DNA of 64,000 nucleotides, taken from Ruminococcus flavefaciens MA2007 (GTDB lineage: Bacteria; Bacillota; Clostridia; Oscillospirales; Ruminococcaceae). Of this stretch, positions 15,615-23,069 are shown piece by piece; positions within the stretch are counted from its first letter, which is position 1; every line of letters starts with the position of its first letter. Below the pieces are notes generated by a model. It made no database searches and had not been told where the DNA came from. It saw nothing but the letters and a program-made list of their open reading frames with translations. Made by a program: the position numbers and the translations under genes. The stretch is from positions 148,733 to 212,732 of the forward strand of contig NZ_KK211354.1 in the NCBI RefSeq assembly GCF_000621845.1, in the 5' to 3' direction.

Positions 15615-17234
15615 ATGAGCGAACCAACACCAACCGTATTAAGAGAAACCAAGATCGGTCAGAAGGGATTTATCAAAGAGGACGTTATTACATACCTCGA
15701 TGAGCTTAATTCTAAGATAGTTGCCCTTGAGGACGAGCTTAAAGCGTCTAAGGAAAGCAGTTCATCTGCTGATCCCGAGGAGATAACTAAATATAAAAAT
15801 CAAGTTGAGAACCTTCAGGAGAAGCTCAATACCTCCAACAACGCTCTCAGAGCTGCTAAGAAGGAAAATGAAGAGCTCCAGAAAACTATCAATCAGCTCA
15901 AGGCACAGGGCGGCGGTGCAGGAAATGCACAGGCTACTGCTGCTTTAGAGGCTGCTAAGAAGGAAATAGACGCACTCAAGGAACAGCTCAAGAATGCTGA
16001 GGCTAAGGCTGCTCAGGGTGCTGCTAATCCTCAGGCTAACGCTCAGACAACTGCTGCTCTTGAAGCTGCTAAGAAGGAGATCGAGGATCTCAGAAACAGA
16101 CTCAGAGCTGCTGAGCAGAAGGCTGCTCAGGGCGGTGCTGCCGTTGCTGCAGGCGGAGCTGCTGACGCAGAGCTTGCAAAGGCTAAGCAGGAGATCGCTA
16201 AGATCTCAGAAGAGCTGGCTGCAAAGACAAAGCAGATCGCTGACATCAATGCTAAGCTTGAGGCTAAGACTCGTGAAGTAAACGACAAGAATACAGAGAT
16301 ATCCAAGCTCAACGACGAGATCGCTGATCTCAAGGAGAACTCTGCTCCTACATTCGATATGGGCGCACTCTTTACCGAGGCTCAGAAGAACGTTGTTCAG
16401 ATCCAGAACAAGGCTAAGCAGGAGGCTGAAGCTGTTACCAAGGAGGCTAACGATAAGGCTGCTCAGGTAACTAAGGAGGCTGACGAAAAGGCTGCCCTCG
16501 TTACTAAGGAGGCTAACGACAACGCTGCTAAGGTAACCAAGGAAGCTAACGACAAGGCTGCTCAGGTTGTCAAGGAAGCTAACGCAGAGGCTGAAAAGGC
16601 TGTTGCTAACGCTAACCGCGCTGCTGAGACCTGCATCAAGGAAGCTAACGATCAGGCTCGCAATACTGTAAACGAGGCTAACGCTCACGCTGATAAGGTA
16701 AACGAGATGTCCAAGACAGTCCGTGAAATGCTCCTTACAGAGATCGAGAGCATCAACAGCAAGTTCACAGATATCGCTTCTGTTCTCAATAACCTTACAA
16801 ACCAGTGCTCAGGCAGAATGAACGACGCTCAGAATATCATCGGCGAAGCTCGCAAGGCTATCGACGTTCACAAGAATGAGCCTGCTGTAAAGAAGATGGA
16901 TCCTCCAAAGGCTGAATTCACACCTTCAAAGGCTCCAAAGGCTGACGCTGAGACTTACGCTAAGACAGCTGCTGAGATCAAGACTCCTGATCCGTTTGCA
17001 GGCGTAGGCAACTTCAATAAGAACAATAACAACAACAATAATAATAACAACAATAACTTCAACAACAATAATAATAACAATAACAACAAGCCTGCACAGA
17101 ACAACAACGTTCAGAACGCTGCTCAGAATCAGCAGAACAAGCCTCCGCAGGGCAACAAGAGCGCTAACTTCAACTTTGATATGGCTGAGCTCTTAAAGGC
17201 TGCTGAGGAAGAGGCTGCTAAGGAATCAGAATAA
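15615..17234 (+). CDS. DivIVA-like coiled-coil protein with hendecad repeats and an Asn-rich linker
   Basis: About 539 residues from the ATG at 15615 (GGAGAG four bases upstream); an in-frame ATG at 15603 and a frame open further left are less likely. The N-terminus, with KIGQKGFIKEDVITYLDELN, resembles the DivIVA/GpsB membrane-binding domain that recognises curved or septal membrane. A very long coiled coil follows, with Gln/Ala-rich stretches and five or so 11-residue repeats of the form VTKEANDKAAQ (about residues 275-335). A Pro/Lys linker, a tract of nearly 30 Asn residues broken by a few Phe/Lys (nucleotides 17011-17090) and a short conserved-looking C-terminal helix (NFDMAELLKAAEEEA) complete it. 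The ftsZ neighbourhood supports a role at the septum or pole. It is co-directional with the sigma factor that follows. Confidence 0.75.
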   Translation: MSEPTPTVLRETKIGQKGFIKEDVITYLDELNSKIVALEDELKASKESSSSADPEEITKYKNQVENLQEKLNTSNNALRAAKKENEELQKTINQLKAQGGGAGNAQATAALEAAKKEIDALKEQLKNAEAKAAQGAANPQANAQTTAALEAAKKEIEDLRNRLRAAEQKAAQGGAAVAAGGAADAELAKAKQEIAKISEELAAKTKQIADINAKLEAKTREVNDKNTEISKLNDEIADLKENSAPTFDMGALFTEAQKNVVQIQNKAKQEAEAVTKEANDKAAQVTKEADEKAALVTKEANDNAAKVTKEANDKAAQVVKEANAEAEKAVANANRAAETCIKEANDQARNTVNEANAHADKVNEMSKTVREMLLTEIESINSKFTDIASVLNNLTNQCSGRMNDAQNIIGEARKAIDVHKNEPAVKKMDPPKAEFTPSKAPKADAETYAKTAAEIKTPDPFAGVGNFNKNNNNNNNNNNNNFNNNNNNNNNKPAQNNNVQNAAQNQQNKPPQGNKSANFNFDMAELLKAAEEEAAKESE

Positions 17235-17256
17235 TCAATAAACGTTATTTCCTGTT

Positions 17257-17277
17257 CCCTCGGGATATTCCCGAGGG
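17257..17277 (+). other. Stable hairpin without a T run
   Basis: CCCTCGGGA (17257-17265) pairs perfectly with TCCCGAGGG (17269-17277) around a 3-base loop, between the DivIVA-like and sigma genes. The absence of a T run argues against an intrinsic terminator; it could be an mRNA stabiliser or processing site. Confidence 0.5.
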
Positions 17278-17298
17278 GCGGGGATAATATCGACTTGT

Positions 17299-17919
17299 AT
17301 GGGAAATGCAGATTGTTGGGTGGATATCTTGCTTGATTTGGATTTCAATTTGAATGAATTGAACAGCAAAACAGATGAAGAGCTGGCTGTGCTCGGTAAG
17401 ACCGATAAATCAGCTTCCGCAGTCCTCATCTCGCGCTTTTCTAAGCTTATTTTTATTAAATCGGAAATTTATGCAAACTCAGAGACCGACAGCGATGACC
17501 TGTACCAGGAGGGCATGATAAGCCTTTTAAAGGCTATCGAAGCCTTCAATCCCAAAAAAGGCGTGAAATTCTCTACCTTTGCCGAGGTCTGTATCGTCAA
17601 CCGTATGAGAACAGTGTCTAAAAAATCGGTCAGGGACTTCTCCTTTGCCGAAAGGATAGACGACGAAGAAGCCGCTGATGTGCTGTCAGATGAGGAAACT
17701 CCCGAAAGCATTTATTTTTACAAAGAATTTTTTTCCGAGCTGTGGAAGGACATCTGCTCGGTGCTTTCTCTTACTGAGCTCAATGTGCTCACCCTCTGCG
17801 TGCAGGGAATGAGCTACAGAGACGCCGCTGAAAAGCTGGAGATGACAGAGAAATCTGTTGATAATGCCATGCAGCGTGCAAGAAGAAAAATACGTGCGCT
17901 CATGCATGATACAAATTGA
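17299..17919 (+). CDS. Sigma-70 family factor, SigH-like
   Basis: A 206-residue sigma factor. Region 2 is clear: a helix ending SRFSKLIFIKSEIY, then DSDDLYQEGMISLLKAIEAFNPKKG (about residues 67-91; core-binding and -10 recognition) and FSTFAEVCIVNRMRT. Region 4 near 150-200 has LTELNVLTLCVQGMSYRDAAEKL and KSVDNAMQRARRKIR, the helix-turn-helix for the -35. The KSVDNAxQRxxRK pattern and size match sigma-H, the early stationary/sporulation sigma of Firmicutes. The start is uncertain: no good ribosome-binding site precedes the ATG, while a TTG near 17330 follows GGGTGGA and would remove about 10 residues. A tRNA-like structure follows 5 bases after the stop. Confidence 0.8.
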   Translation: MGNADCWVDILLDLDFNLNELNSKTDEELAVLGKTDKSASAVLISRFSKLIFIKSEIYANSETDSDDLYQEGMISLLKAIEAFNPKKGVKFSTFAEVCIVNRMRTVSKKSVRDFSFAERIDDEEAADVLSDEETPESIYFYKEFFSELWKDICSVLSLTELNVLTLCVQGMSYRDAAEKLEMTEKSVDNAMQRARRKIRALMHDTN

Positions 17920-17924
17920 AATAT

Positions 17925-17991
17925 GACCGTGTAGCTCAACCCAGAAGAGCGTTGTTTTACAAAGATGTGGGTGTAAATCCAACCGTGGTCG
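17925..17991 (+). ncRNA. tRNA-like element with degenerate cloverleaf
   Basis: A 67-base sequence folds partly like a tRNA. The 7-bp acceptor-like helix GACCGUG/CGUGGUC (17925-17931 with 17984-17990) has two wobble pairs. UA is followed by a D-arm GCUC/GAGC with a 9-base loop, and a T-arm GUGGG/CCAAC with one mismatch closes a 7-base loop. It is about seven bases short in the anticodon/variable region, leaving only UUGU-UUU-ACAA there. The D-loop lacks the GG, and the T-loop (UGUAAAU) lacks the UUC. There is no CCA. A functional elongator tRNA is unlikely; a tRNA relic or a tRNA-mimicking leader of the zinc-ribbon gene fits better. Confidence 0.5.
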
Positions 17992-18017
17992 AAAATAATT
18001 AAGCGAGGTATTGTACT

Positions 18018-18293
18018 ATGTACGAAGACAAGACATTAGTTTGCAAGGAGTGCGGAAACGAGTTCATTTTCTCCGCAGGCGAACAGGAATTTTATGCAGA
18101 GAAAGGCTTCGTGAACGAGCCCCAGAGATGCAAATCATGTCGTGATGCAAGAAAGAACGCAGGCAAGGCTGAGCGCACGATGTACACAGCAGTTTGCGCT
18201 TCATGCGGCGGCGAAGCAAAGGTTCCTTTTGAGCCAAAGGAAGGCCGCGCTGTTTATTGCAGCGATTGCTTTGCCAAGATGAACGAGGCATAA
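18018..18293 (+). CDS. Small double zinc-ribbon protein
   Basis: A 91-residue protein with four CxxC-type knuckles: VCKECG (about residue 9), RCKSCRD (about 38), VCASCGG (about 58) and YCSDCF (about 81), making two zinc ribbons. This matches the small probable zinc-ribbon proteins common in Clostridia, whose molecular function is not established; nucleic-acid or protein binding is the usual guess. The ribosome-binding site GCGAGG lies upstream, and a tRNA-like structure occupies the leader. A terminator follows, so it is transcribed separately from the trmK-nif3 fusion. Confidence 0.8.
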   Translation: MYEDKTLVCKECGNEFIFSAGEQEFYAEKGFVNEPQRCKSCRDARKNAGKAERTMYTAVCASCGGEAKVPFEPKEGRAVYCSDCFAKMNEA

Positions 18294-18306
18294 TTAATGA
18301 GACCGA

Positions 18307-18342
18307 AAGCACAGTCGGAAACGGCTGTGCTTGGTTTTGTTT
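18307..18342 (+). terminator. Intrinsic terminator after the zinc-ribbon gene
   Basis: AAGCACAGTC (18307-18316) pairs with GGCTGTGCTT (18323-18332) around GGAAAC, followed by GGTTTTGTTT. Confidence 0.8.
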
Positions 18343-18391
18343 ATGCGTACTGCTCGGCAGTGCGCTATTTTAATGATAATGAGGTACAATA

Positions 18392-19840
18392 ATGCTTGAT
18401 AACAGACTGAAAAAAATTGCCGAGCTGGTAAGCGGCGAGGGTATCGCCTGTGATGTGGGAACAGACCACGCTTATCTTGCGGCTGAGCTCATAAACAGCG
18501 GAAAATGCAGCAAGGTCATCGCCTCCGACGTTAAGGAGGGACCGCTTGAAGCTGCAAGGAATACCGTGGAAAGGTACGGTATACAGGACAAGGTTGAGCT
18601 GGTGCTCTCCAACGGACTTGAAAATGTTGACCTTAATGGCGTTACCGATGTTGTCATCGCCGGTATGGGCGGTGAGACTATTGCCGATATAATCGGTAAT
18701 TCCACAGCTGAAAAGCCCGATGATCTGAGGTTTATCCTACAGCCTATGACAAAGTCGGAGCTACTGAGAAAAAAGCTCAATGAATATCAGTACGAGATCA
18801 CGGCGGAGTACGCTGTTGAGGAAAAGGACAAGATATATGTCATTATGGTCGCCGAGAGGTCATCGGAGTGGACTAAGCTTACCGAGAGCGAGGCTCTGTA
18901 CGGCTTTTTTGACGACAATGACGAGACAGCAAAGAAATATCGCCGCCGTGAAGCCGAAAGGCTTGCGAAGGTAAGCGACTCACTCAAAAAGGCAGGAGAT
19001 GCGAATGGGGCAGGACATTATTCCGCACTTTCGCAAAAAATGGAGAGCGGAGCTGATATCGCAGAGATATCGGAAATATACTGCTTCCTTGATAGCATTT
19101 ATCCCTTCGGAGCACAGGAAAAGTGGGATAACTCGGGACTTCTTGTGGAGAATTACGATATGAAGTGCAGCAAGGTCCTGCTGTCTCTGGATATCACAAA
19201 TAAGGCTATAAACGAAGCTTTTGAAAAGGGTGCGGAGCTTATCATTTCCCACCACCCTGTTATATTTGAGCCGAGAAAACGCATTACACGAAACGATCCT
19301 GTATACAGGCTTATCGAGAACGGCATAGGAGCTTTATGTATGCATACGAACCTTGATATCGCGGCAGGCGGTACCAACGGCGTTATACTGCAAAAGCTCA
19401 CCGAAAAGCTCGACATTTCAGGCGAGCCTGAGCCTTTTGAGGAGCTTGGCGGCGATAATTCGCTGGGCTGGATAATCGAGCTCAATGAAGAGATATTGCC
19501 GAAGAAGCTGGCTGAGCTCTGCAAGGGCATATTCGGCTGCGAGTACGTCCGCACAAGCAAAAGAGTGAGAAGAATAAAAAAGCTTGCTTTCTGTTCGGGC
19601 TCGGGCGGCTCTATGCTTGGACTTGCGGCTGAAAAGGGCTGCGACGCCCTCATAACAGGCGACGTGAAGCACGACGTATGGATAGACGCCAATAACATGG
19701 ATATAGCGGTTCTGGACTGCGGACATTTCCACACCGAGAACCTTGTGCTCTGGGAGCTCCGCCGTGTACTGGAGGAGAGATTCCCGCGGCTTGATATCGA
19801 GATAGCAGAGAGCTCTGCCGATCCCTGCGAGTATGTCTGA
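18392..19840 (+). CDS. Fusion of tRNA (adenine-22-N1)-methyltransferase TrmK and Nif3-family protein
   Basis: A 482-residue two-domain protein. Residues 1 to about 225 match TrmK: IACDVGTDHAYLAAEL (SAM-binding motif I), DVKEGPLEAA, LSNGLENV, VIAGMGGETI and LQPMTKSELLR, ending in a helical C-terminal part. This enzyme makes m1A22 in tRNA. Residues about 228-482 match Nif3/DUF34: WDNSGLLV, the metal-binding ISHHPVIF, MHTNLDIA, GDVKHD and the C-terminal GHFHTE, a complete short-form domain without the insertion seen in Bacillus YqfO. In Bacillus trmK and yqfO are separate adjacent genes; here they are one reading frame. rlmA follows 9 bases later, so an RNA-modification operon is likely. Confidence 0.92.
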   Translation: MLDNRLKKIAELVSGEGIACDVGTDHAYLAAELINSGKCSKVIASDVKEGPLEAARNTVERYGIQDKVELVLSNGLENVDLNGVTDVVIAGMGGETIADIIGNSTAEKPDDLRFILQPMTKSELLRKKLNEYQYEITAEYAVEEKDKIYVIMVAERSSEWTKLTESEALYGFFDDNDETAKKYRRREAERLAKVSDSLKKAGDANGAGHYSALSQKMESGADIAEISEIYCFLDSIYPFGAQEKWDNSGLLVENYDMKCSKVLLSLDITNKAINEAFEKGAELIISHHPVIFEPRKRITRNDPVYRLIENGIGALCMHTNLDIAAGGTNGVILQKLTEKLDISGEPEPFEELGGDNSLGWIIELNEEILPKKLAELCKGIFGCEYVRTSKRVRRIKKLAFCSGSGGSMLGLAAEKGCDALITGDVKHDVWIDANNMDIAVLDCGHFHTENLVLWELRRVLEERFPRLDIEIAESSADPCEYV

Positions 19841-19849
19841 GGTGAGACC

Positions 19850-20668
19850 ATGAGTGTATTCATATGCCCCGTATGCGGCGAAAAGCTGGAAATTACGGGA
19901 AATACATACCTGTGCTCAAAGGGGCACAGTTTCGACAGGGCAAAGAGCGGCTATGTGAATCTGCTGCTATCAAAGCATATCGGCAAGACCGTCCACGGCG
20001 ACAACAAGCTCATGGTGCAGGCGAGGAGAAGCTTTCTCGACAAGGGCTACTATGCGCCCCTGTGCGACGCGCTGTGTGAAGCTGTGATAAAGAACATAAA
20101 CGGACAGACGATTCTTGACGCAGGCTGCGGTGAGGGATACTACACCTCCGCAATAATTGGTAAGCTTGAAGCCGAAAATAAAGCGGCTCAGGTCTGCGGC
20201 ATAGACATCTCAAAGGCTGCTGTGGAGTACTCCGCGAAACGATGTAAGTCCGCAGAGCTTGCCGTTGCAAGCGTTTTCCACATACCCGTGGCTGAAAGCT
20301 CCTGTGATATGCTGGTGACTCTTTTTGCGCCCTACTGCGGCGAGGAGTTCCTTCGCGTGCTGAAAAAAGACGGCGTAATGATAATGGCTATACCCTCCGC
20401 AGACCACCTGTGGGAGCTGAAAAAGGCGATATACGATACTCCCTACAAGAACGAGGTGAAGCCCTACGAGCTGGAGGGCTTCGGGCTCATTGAGAAGAAG
20501 CATATCAAATATGACATGGAACTTGATTCGCAGGAGGATATCGACGCGCTGTTTTCCATGACTCCCTACTATTACAGGACAGGCAGGGAGCAGCAGGAGC
20601 GACTTGCAGGCTTAGGACAGCTTACAACAACGGCTGATTTTGAGCTCCTTGTATACCGCAAATTTTGA
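19850..20668 (+). CDS. 23S rRNA (guanine-N1)-methyltransferase, RlmA family
   Basis: A 272-residue SAM-dependent methyltransferase. The N-terminal zinc site FICPVCGEKLE...YLCSKGHSFD (four ligands including CxxC and CxxxH) is typical of RlmA. SGYVNLL (about residues 34-40) and KLMVQARRSFLDKGYY are family motifs, and the SAM site TILDAGCGEGYYT lies near 86-98. RlmA-type enzymes methylate G745 (Gram-negative) or G748 (Gram-positive, TlrB-like) in 23S rRNA; I cannot tell which from sequence alone, though the host suggests the latter. The ribosome-binding site GAGGTGAG sits at the end of the preceding gene. Confidence 0.88.
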   Translation: MSVFICPVCGEKLEITGNTYLCSKGHSFDRAKSGYVNLLLSKHIGKTVHGDNKLMVQARRSFLDKGYYAPLCDALCEAVIKNINGQTILDAGCGEGYYTSAIIGKLEAENKAAQVCGIDISKAAVEYSAKRCKSAELAVASVFHIPVAESSCDMLVTLFAPYCGEEFLRVLKKDGVMIMAIPSADHLWELKKAIYDTPYKNEVKPYELEGFGLIEKKHIKYDMELDSQEDIDALFSMTPYYYRTGREQQERLAGLGQLTTTADFELLVYRKF

Positions 20669-20725
20669 TTAGCAATATTTCGCACAAAAAGCTATAATAT
20701 AATTGTAATGAACGGCTTTTGTGCG

Positions 20726-20770
20726 GAGCAATAAGAACGCAGCGATGCTCAGGCTTCTGCGTTCATTTTT
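20726..20770 (+). terminator. Terminator / possible pseudoknot attenuator before rqcH
   Basis: GAACGCAG (20735-20742) pairs with CTGCGTTC (20757-20764), followed by ATTTTT: a terminator for rlmA. GAGCA (20726-20730) can also pair with TGCTC (20746-20750), which lies in the terminator loop, giving either a competing helix or a pseudoknot. Just upstream, GCACAAAAAGC and GCTTTTGTGC form another inverted repeat flanking TATAAT-like sequence. rqcH starts 19 bases later. Confidence 0.6.
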
Positions 20771-20788
20771 ATGTAAAGGAATGATTCT

Positions 20789-22540
20789 ATGGCTCTGGAC
20801 GGAGCTTTCTTATATGCTGTTAAAAGCGAGCTCATGCCTCTTATCGGCGGCAGAGTGGAGAAGATACATCAGCCCTCCCGTGAGGAGGTCATCATCTCCA
20901 TACGCACCCGAAGCGGCAGCAAAAAGCTTTATATCTCGGCGAATGCGGGCAGTGCAAGAGTCCACATAACAGAGAATAATGTGGACAATCCCCAGACGCC
21001 GCCTATGTTCTGTATGCTGCTGCGAAAAAGGCTTGGCAGCGGCAAGCTCATCGACATCAGGCAGGACGGCTTGGAGCGCATACTCTTTCTGGATTTTGAG
21101 TGCGTAAACGAGCTTGGGGATATCGTGACCATAACTCTTGCCTGCGAGATAATGGGACGGTGTTCAAACCTCATTATCATAAACAGCGAGGGAAAGGTCA
21201 TCGACAGTATCAAGCGCGTAGACGAGGATATGTCCCGTGAGCGACTGGTGCTACCGGGCATGAAGTACACACTTCCGCCGAGAGACGACAGACTGAATTT
21301 TCTCACGGCTGAGCCCGAGGAAATTGTTTCAAGACTGAAAAACACTGAGCCTAAGGAGCTTTCAAAGGCTCTGATACGCATTTTCGAGGGAATCTCCCCC
21401 ATACTTGCAAGAGAATGGGCGTTTTTTGCGGGCAGGGGAGCACACATCGAAACTGACACCATAACAGCTGACCAGCAGGACAGGCTTCTCTTTGCTGTTA
21501 AGCGCACACGCCAGCAGCTAACGAGCGGCGAATGTTGTTTCTCGGCGGTCAGCGACAAGGAAGGACAGCTAAAGGACTTCTCATTCATTCGGCTTTCGCA
21601 GTTCGGCACCCTCATGTACACCAAGGAGCTGGGCAGCGCTTCGGAGCTTCTGGACTATTTCTACTCCGAGCGTGACCGTGCAGCCCGTACAAAGCAGCGT
21701 GCCAACGACCTGTTCAAGCTGCTTATGAACCTCACAGACCGTACTTCAAGACGTATCGCTGCGCAGCGGGACGAGCTGGCAGCCTGCGCCGACAAGGAGC
21801 ACGCAAAGCTGTGCGGAGACCTTATCTCGGCTAATATGTACCGTATCCAGAAGGGCGACAGCTCAGTTACCGTAGAGAACTTCTACGACGAAAGCTGTCC
21901 GCAGGTGACTATTTCTCTGGACGTGAGAAAGACGCCTGCACAGAATGCGCAGCATTACTACAGCGAGTACAAGAAATCCGTTACCGCAGAGGAAAAGCTT
22001 GCAGAGCAGATAAGCAAAGGCGAGGAGGAGCTGCAATATCTTGAAAGCGTCTTCGACGCGCTGACAAGAGCTTCTTCCGAGAACGACATAATACAGCTCC
22101 GACTGGAGCTGAAGGAGCAGGGCTATGTCCGCTATGCAGGCGGCAAGGCTAAGCCTCCCAAGGCACTGCCGCCTGTGGAATACAAGTCAAGCGACGGTTT
22201 TTCTATACTGGTGGGCAGAAACAACAAGCAAAACGACCAGCTGAGTCTGAAATTTGCCGAAAAAACAGATATATGGCTCCATACTCAGCTCATCACAGGC
22301 TCTCACGTACTGATACTCACAGACGGCGAGACGCCGCCCGAAAGAACTATAGAAGAGGCGGCAGTCATAGCGGCTGTGAACAGCAAGGGCAGGGATTCGG
22401 GACTTGTGCCCGTTGACCATTGTCTTGCAAGATACGTCAAGAAGCCTGCTGGCGCAAAGCCGGGAAAGGTCATATTCACAAACTACAAGACCATATTTGT
22501 CAAGCCCGATACAGAGCTTGAACAGAGATTGAAGGTGTGA
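20789..22540 (+). CDS. rqcH: Ribosome-associated quality control protein RqcH (Rqc2/NEMF, NFACT)
   Basis: A 583-residue NFACT-family protein. Bacterial RqcH binds stalled 50S-peptidyl-tRNA complexes and directs alanine tailing of the nascent chain; older annotations say fibronectin-binding protein. The NFACT-N domain begins with ALDGAFLYAV and GGRVEKIHQPSREEVII (about residues 20-36). A coiled-coil middle (about 280-430) contains the helix-hairpin-helix-like region and long amphipathic stretches. The NFACT-R domain near 465-560 has SSDGFSILVGRNNKQND, then DIWLHTQLITGSHVLI and a C-terminal VKKPAGAKPGKVIFTNYKT, all strongly conserved in the family. The ATG follows AAAGGAATG. It is 1 base from the next gene, so co-translated with the DNA glycosylase. 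Confidence 0.93.
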   Translation: MALDGAFLYAVKSELMPLIGGRVEKIHQPSREEVIISIRTRSGSKKLYISANAGSARVHITENNVDNPQTPPMFCMLLRKRLGSGKLIDIRQDGLERILFLDFECVNELGDIVTITLACEIMGRCSNLIIINSEGKVIDSIKRVDEDMSRERLVLPGMKYTLPPRDDRLNFLTAEPEEIVSRLKNTEPKELSKALIRIFEGISPILAREWAFFAGRGAHIETDTITADQQDRLLFAVKRTRQQLTSGECCFSAVSDKEGQLKDFSFIRLSQFGTLMYTKELGSASELLDYFYSERDRAARTKQRANDLFKLLMNLTDRTSRRIAAQRDELAACADKEHAKLCGDLISANMYRIQKGDSSVTVENFYDESCPQVTISLDVRKTPAQNAQHYYSEYKKSVTAEEKLAEQISKGEEELQYLESVFDALTRASSENDIIQLRLELKEQGYVRYAGGKAKPPKALPPVEYKSSDGFSILVGRNNKQNDQLSLKFAEKTDIWLHTQLITGSHVLILTDGETPPERTIEEAAVIAAVNSKGRDSGLVPVDHCLARYVKKPAGAKPGKVIFTNYKTIFVKPDTELEQRLKV

Positions 22541-22541
22541 T

Positions 22542-23069
22542 ATGAACAAACGGCTCGACGCGGAATTTTTTCACAGGGACGTGCTGGAGGCGGCACCTGA
22601 CCTTGTGGGAAAGATACTTGTCCATAAGCTTCCCGACGGCACCGAGCTCCGCGAGCGTATCGCAGAGACAGAAGCCTACAGAGGCGAGGAGGACAAGGGC
22701 TGCCACGCTGCAAAGGGCAGAACAAAACGCACAGAGCTCCTCTACGGAGAGAGCGGCGTTATTTACGTGTACCTGTGTTACGGTATGCACTGGCTGATGA
22801 ACGTCATTACAGGCGAAAATGACCAGCCGCAGGGATTACTTATTCGGGCAGGCAAAAAATATAACGGACCTGCCAAACTAACAAAAAATATGAAAGTCGA
22901 CGGAAGCTTCAACGGTGTTTCACTCAGAGATAATGAGGAGATATGGTTTGAGGACGACGGATACCGCCCGAAGATAAGGACTGCTCCGCGTGTAGGCATA
23001 GATTACGCAGGAGAGTACTGGAAAGATATAGAGTGGCGGTTTATAGACGACGGGGAGTTGATACTGTGA
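22542..23069 (+). CDS. DNA-3-methyladenine glycosylase (AAG/Mpg family)
   Basis: A 175-residue AAG-family base-excision enzyme that removes alkylated purines such as 3-methyladenine and hypoxanthine. Motifs seen are FHRDVLEAAPDLVGKILVH at the N-terminus, the active-site region RIAETEAYRGEEDKGCHA (about residues 39-56, with the catalytic Glu), YVYLCYGMHWLMNV (about 75-88, Tyr and His contacts) and GPAKLTKNM (about 109). The usual RxGxD-type end is present as RVGIDYAGEYW. It begins 1 base after rqcH, and its stop overlaps the GTG start of the AraC regulator. Confidence 0.93.
   Translation: MNKRLDAEFFHRDVLEAAPDLVGKILVHKLPDGTELRERIAETEAYRGEEDKGCHAAKGRTKRTELLYGESGVIYVYLCYGMHWLMNVITGENDQPQGLLIRAGKKYNGPAKLTKNMKVDGSFNGVSLRDNEEIWFEDDGYRPKIRTAPRVGIDYAGEYWKDIEWRFIDDGELIL

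Noticed and set aside
16420..16610. CRISPR-like tandem repeats
   Set aside because: The repeats are about 33 bp with no unique spacers and encode in-frame 11-residue hendecads of the DivIVA-like coiled coil.
17011..17090. Simple AAC/AAT repeat as a phase-variation switch
   Set aside because: Codon use is mixed and the unit is 3 bp, so length change would not shift the frame; it encodes a poly-Asn linker.
17925..17991. Functional valine-type tRNA
   Set aside because: Length 67, missing anticodon-stem pairs, no GG in the D-loop, no UUC in the T-loop, and no CCA end.
19153..19863. 236-codon minus-strand ORF inside the TrmK-Nif3 gene
   Set aside because: Ser-rich antisense shadow of conserved Nif3 motifs, with no start signal.
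20929..21624. 231-codon minus-strand ORF inside rqcH
   Set aside because: Ser/Arg/Met-rich composition typical of antisense reading; no context.
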